Assembly (NCBI GenBank): GCA_034428715.1
Contig: DAOUHE010000338.1
Span: 1 to 5,407 of the forward strand
Reading direction: 5' to 3'
DNA: 5,407 bases
Origin: Io17-Chloro-G2 sp034428715
Lineage (GTDB): Bacteria > Chloroflexota > Dehalococcoidia > Lucifugimonadales > UBA3495
Shown here: positions 5,307 to 5,407 of the stretch, piece after piece
Numbering within the stretch: position 1 is the stretch's first letter
How the letters are laid out: every line of letters starts with the position of its first letter
Notes under the pieces: generated by a model
What the model saw: only the letters and a program-made list of their open reading frames with translations
The model's database searches: none
What the model was told of the DNA's origin: nothing
Translations under genes and position numbers: made by a program

Positions 5307-5407
5307 TCAATTGAGCAGCGCAACGCGGGGTAGCAGCGAATAATTCCATTCACCATGGAAAGAGTCTCTACGCAAATAGATGGCTTCGAGTTCGTCGTCC
5401 GATACGG
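5307..5407 (-). CDS. Transposase C-terminus, ISAzo13-type (partial, enters from the right edge)
   Basis: The minus-strand frame open from the right edge reads VSDDELEAIYLRR, then D-S-F-H-G-E-W-N-Y-S-L-L-P-R, and ends ten bases of protein later at TGA (5307-5309). The combination of V-S-D-D/E-E-L, a short linker and F-H-G-E-W-N-Y is the hallmark C-terminus of ISAzo13-family transposases, which end with F-H-G-E-W-N-Y-T and a short tail. Only 32 residues are visible, so catalytic integrity cannot be judged. The insertion-sequence end should lie a short way to the left of the stop. There is no clear terminator; a bulged hairpin (5264-5284) lacks a T-tract. Confidence 0.75.
   Translation of the reverse strand, partial: VSDDELEAIYLRRDSFHGEWNYSLLPRVALLN

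Noticed and set aside
5355..5407. A plus-strand frame starting at ATG 5355 that runs off the right edge
   Set aside because: No ribosome-binding site precedes it, and the opposite strand encodes a recognisable ISAzo13-type transposase terminus, so this is a shadow frame.
1..5407. CRISPR array, tRNA/rRNA genes, phage genes, toxin-antitoxin or defence genes
   Set aside because: I looked on both strands and saw no regularly spaced repeats, no cloverleaf-like sequence and no matching protein families.

Overview
This 5.4 kb window looks like an eroded accessory segment of a bacterial chromosome, with insertion sequences entering at both edges. The gene families are a CaiB/BaiF CoA-transferase, a luciferase-like flavin-dependent oxidoreductase, an enoyl-CoA hydratase and an Fpg glycosylase of a divergent type that I associate with Chloroflexota. 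Together with moderately high GC, they suggest an environmental, possibly marine, Chloroflexota lineage such as the SAR202-like Dehalococcoidia, where flavin monooxygenases and CoA-transferases are greatly expanded. The taxonomic placement is inference from recalled family resemblance; no search was run.

Layout from left to right. The first 50 bases are the start of an IS1182-type transposase reading off the left edge. A complete small membrane-anchored cytochrome c with an EF-hand-like calcium loop follows (261-680, minus). Next is the 3' tail of a CoA-transferase gene (742-936, plus), a remnant cut off directly upstream of the cytochrome. A complete 111-residue protein of unknown family (1002-1337, minus) follows. 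Next to it is the C-terminal two-thirds of a luciferase-like oxidoreductase (1386-2162, minus), which abuts head-to-head with the C-terminal half of an RDD membrane protein (about 2161-2463, plus). The right half is better preserved: a DUF2306-like six-helix membrane protein (2460-3143, minus), a full enoyl-CoA hydratase/isomerase (3228-4037, minus) and a full Fpg/MutM-type DNA glycosylase (4217-5038, plus). The glycosylase has a recognisable sigma70-type promoter upstream and a strong stem-loop downstream. The last 100 bases are the C-terminus of an ISAzo13-type transposase on the minus strand.

The hydratase and the membrane protein are probably co-transcribed leftward, and the glycosylase is transcribed divergently from the hydratase. 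The main story is genome decay. Three genes have lost their 5' parts while keeping intact 3' ends, and each break lies where two divergent genes would once have faced each other. Internal deletions between divergent gene pairs in an IS-rich region explain this most simply. I see no phage, CRISPR, toxin-antitoxin, defence or biosynthetic system, and no clear sign of a new multi-gene system. The less familiar items are the orphan 111-residue protein, the cytochrome/EF-hand protein, and a repeat-rich intergenic stretch downstream of the glycosylase.
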